In this document: piece after piece, positions 62,431 to 64,000 of the stretch
Layout: the number at the start of each line of letters is the position of its first letter
How positions within the stretch are numbered: position 1 is the stretch's first letter
Origin: Sinohyriopsis cumingii
Lineage: Eukaryota > Mollusca > Bivalvia > Unionida > Unionidae
Assembly (NCBI GenBank): GCA_028554795.2
Contig: JAPYKE020000037.1
Coordinates: 1,408,501 to 1,472,500 of the forward strand
Direction: 5' to 3'
Length of the DNA: 64,000 bases
Made by a program: the position numbers and the translations under genes
The notes under the pieces: model-generated
The model's input: only the letters and a program-made list of their open reading frames with translations
Databases searched by the model: none
What the model was told of the DNA's origin: nothing

Positions 62431-64000
62431 TCGATATAAAATGAATCCGTGGCAACTCTGCAGTGTCAGGAAATCTATGTATCAACGATAGCAGATTTAT
62501 AGAAACATAAGCGAGCATCGAAGATCTTAGATGTGTATACTGAGGAGATTCTCCATCAGTGTAACTAACAATTGTGCATAACTTTTTCCCGTCAGACAAG
62601 TAAACGTTTCTCAGGTCACAAAATATATTTTCCGCAGCGGCATCATCAATTATAAAATCTAAATCAACATCATCCATAATCAATCTTGCACAATGCCGTT
62701 TATGATCATATGCTCCATCTTGAGTAAATTTAACGATTATTCTTCTACCAAGATCCTTTGCGGTTTTTTCACTGTTGCTGAGTTTAATCTTGAGAATATT
62801 AGGAGCATCGTCAACGATGACATCAATAGGAGTATTGGGACATTCCTGCTTATATTCTTCGATGACCTCATCTACCCTGATACGCTCCGGTGTTGGTAAC
62901 CAAACCGAAGTCTGCTTCCGATATGATATAATTGCCTCGCTGACCGTCAACGATATTAATACGCTACTTTCAAGCATATACCGTAATAACAGTATTGGTG
63001 CCAGCGTTTTTCTGAAAAGTGTCTACCAAGCCAAACATAACATCACGGATGAAGATTCTTAGCGAATTCAATCGACACTACAGGAGCAAATCCTGTCAGA
63101 TCAAAATCGGGTAATGGAACATTGATTGCCACTCGTGTCATCTCGTGCATGGGATGTCCGAATCTTTTAAAATATCCATCGCACTCACCCATCCCGAGAA
63201 AACTTCCCGGATAACACGCGACCATATATACCCAAATAACAACCTTGTGGTTTATTCGGTACTCCACAAACCGCCATGTCCATATTCGATACAACTTAAC
63301 TGAACATCTTTGAGGAACTCAGCACGTGTTGGTCTGCATTAACGTTTCTCTGTCGCGGCGTGGGCAGCAACTGACGTAACCCTAAAACAATTAGTTAATA
63401 ATTGCTCAGTATTTTCTAAATATCTTTCCGCGAGTTTTCTCATTGCGTGTTGGAGAGATTCTTTACGATACAAATCGCCGTTAGGTCTTACAAATTGATC
63501 GCATTCTCCATTTTCGGAATTCTTATAAAATCAAACAGTTCCATCCCAGAGTTCTCTGGGAAGTAAAATCTCACGGTCTCGTGGAAATATTGTTACTGCG
63601 TTATGATCAATAATTCAAATTGGTGTTCCATTTCCTTTATTCGCTGATTCATATAAATTCTCTCCCGTTAACGTTTTTACAGTTATTGGAAATTTTAATT
63701 GACTCGATAACTCAGCGACATCGTTTATTGACACTCCTGTATCCTTAACCGATTCAGCCCATTTATTTATTTTTTCACGTCGCAGATCAGTTAAACAGTT
63801 TCACGCTTCGCATTTTTAAAACGTTCTGTTACTCGCTCGGCTACACAATTCAACGATGAAAATCTCATTGGGACAAGATCATTAATGTTAGGTATTTAAT
63901 TTAGCTGATAAATTCCATAAATAAACGCAGTCACAGGATACGATCGAGCGTAATATGGTCTGTCAATCCCAGTCAACATTCCTGGTTTGGAATCTTTACT
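62390..64000 (-). pseudogene. N-terminal region of the large helicase protein, family unknown, runs off the window
   Basis: The minus-strand coding region appears continuous with the helicase. A 195-codon intact frame (62977-62390; segments include DVDLDFIIDDAAAENIF and PQYTHLRSSMLAYVSINLL) leads to the helicase. Upstream, 63294-63043 has VACYPGSFLGMGECDGYF and GFAPVVSIEFAK. A longer frame between about 63775 and 63240 is broken by TGA and TAA stops (IFPRDREILLPRELWDG; LYRKESLQHAMRKLAERY). The 5'-most visible part has GIDRPYYARSYPVTAFIYGI. No domain is recognised. The coding character is clear from the long collinear frames. It may be part of a viral replication protein. Confidence 0.6.

Overview
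The window looks like animal chromosomal DNA: AT-rich, sparse in genes, spliced (GT-AG introns), with eleven long (TA)n arrays, many trinucleotide arrays, tRNA-derived SINEs, decayed LINEs, LTR elements, a cut-and-paste transposon and a Polinton-like element. The mix (long TA arrays, molluscan-style SINEs, CR1/Jockey-type LINEs) fits a mollusc, most likely a cephalopod. That assignment is inference; no single-copy marker gene is present.

Layout. 0-9 kb is a transposon graveyard. A LINE on the minus strand (LINE-B, about 1.24-5.56 kb) is split by a plus-strand LINE (LINE-A, about 2.26-3.96 kb). Two oppositely oriented fragments of Ty3/Gypsy elements follow (5.56-6.06 kb minus, 6.06-8.72 kb plus), both with integrase upstream of reverse transcriptase, the order of the Gmr1-like clade. 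9-21 kb is mostly anonymous, with a YqaJ-like nuclease relic (14.7 kb), a diverged copy of a large repeat (16.1-17.2 kb) and a tRNA-derived SINE. 21.3-22.7 kb holds a second LINE-B copy without the LINE-A insertion.

The best host gene is at 29.2-31.95 kb: TATA box, initiator, a non-coding first exon, a 52-nt signal-peptide exon and a terminal exon coding Gly-Thr/Gly-Ser repeats with a hydrophobic C-terminus like a GPI-anchor signal. A second terminal exon with the same intron phase and a matching C-terminal motif lies at 24.2 kb, suggesting a small family of secreted or membrane-anchored proteins. Parts of this neighbourhood are duplicated elsewhere in the window (27.7 and 52.4 kb; 30 and 53 kb; 36.2 and 48.4 kb). 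A 1.7-kb inverted repeat brackets 34.2-40.9 kb.

53.76-56.16 kb is an apparently complete DNA transposon: CACTGG...CCAGTG termini, inverted repeats, a TTA target duplication and one intact 560-aa ORF. From about 58.65 kb to the window end lies the left part of a Polinton/adintovirus-like element: packaging ATPase, a small zinc ribbon, a parvovirus-type phospholipase A2 domain, a retroviral-type integrase and a large helicase protein. Most of its genes carry frameshifts or stops. Its right end, polymerase and capsid genes, if any, lie outside the window. No tRNA, rRNA or CRISPR was found.
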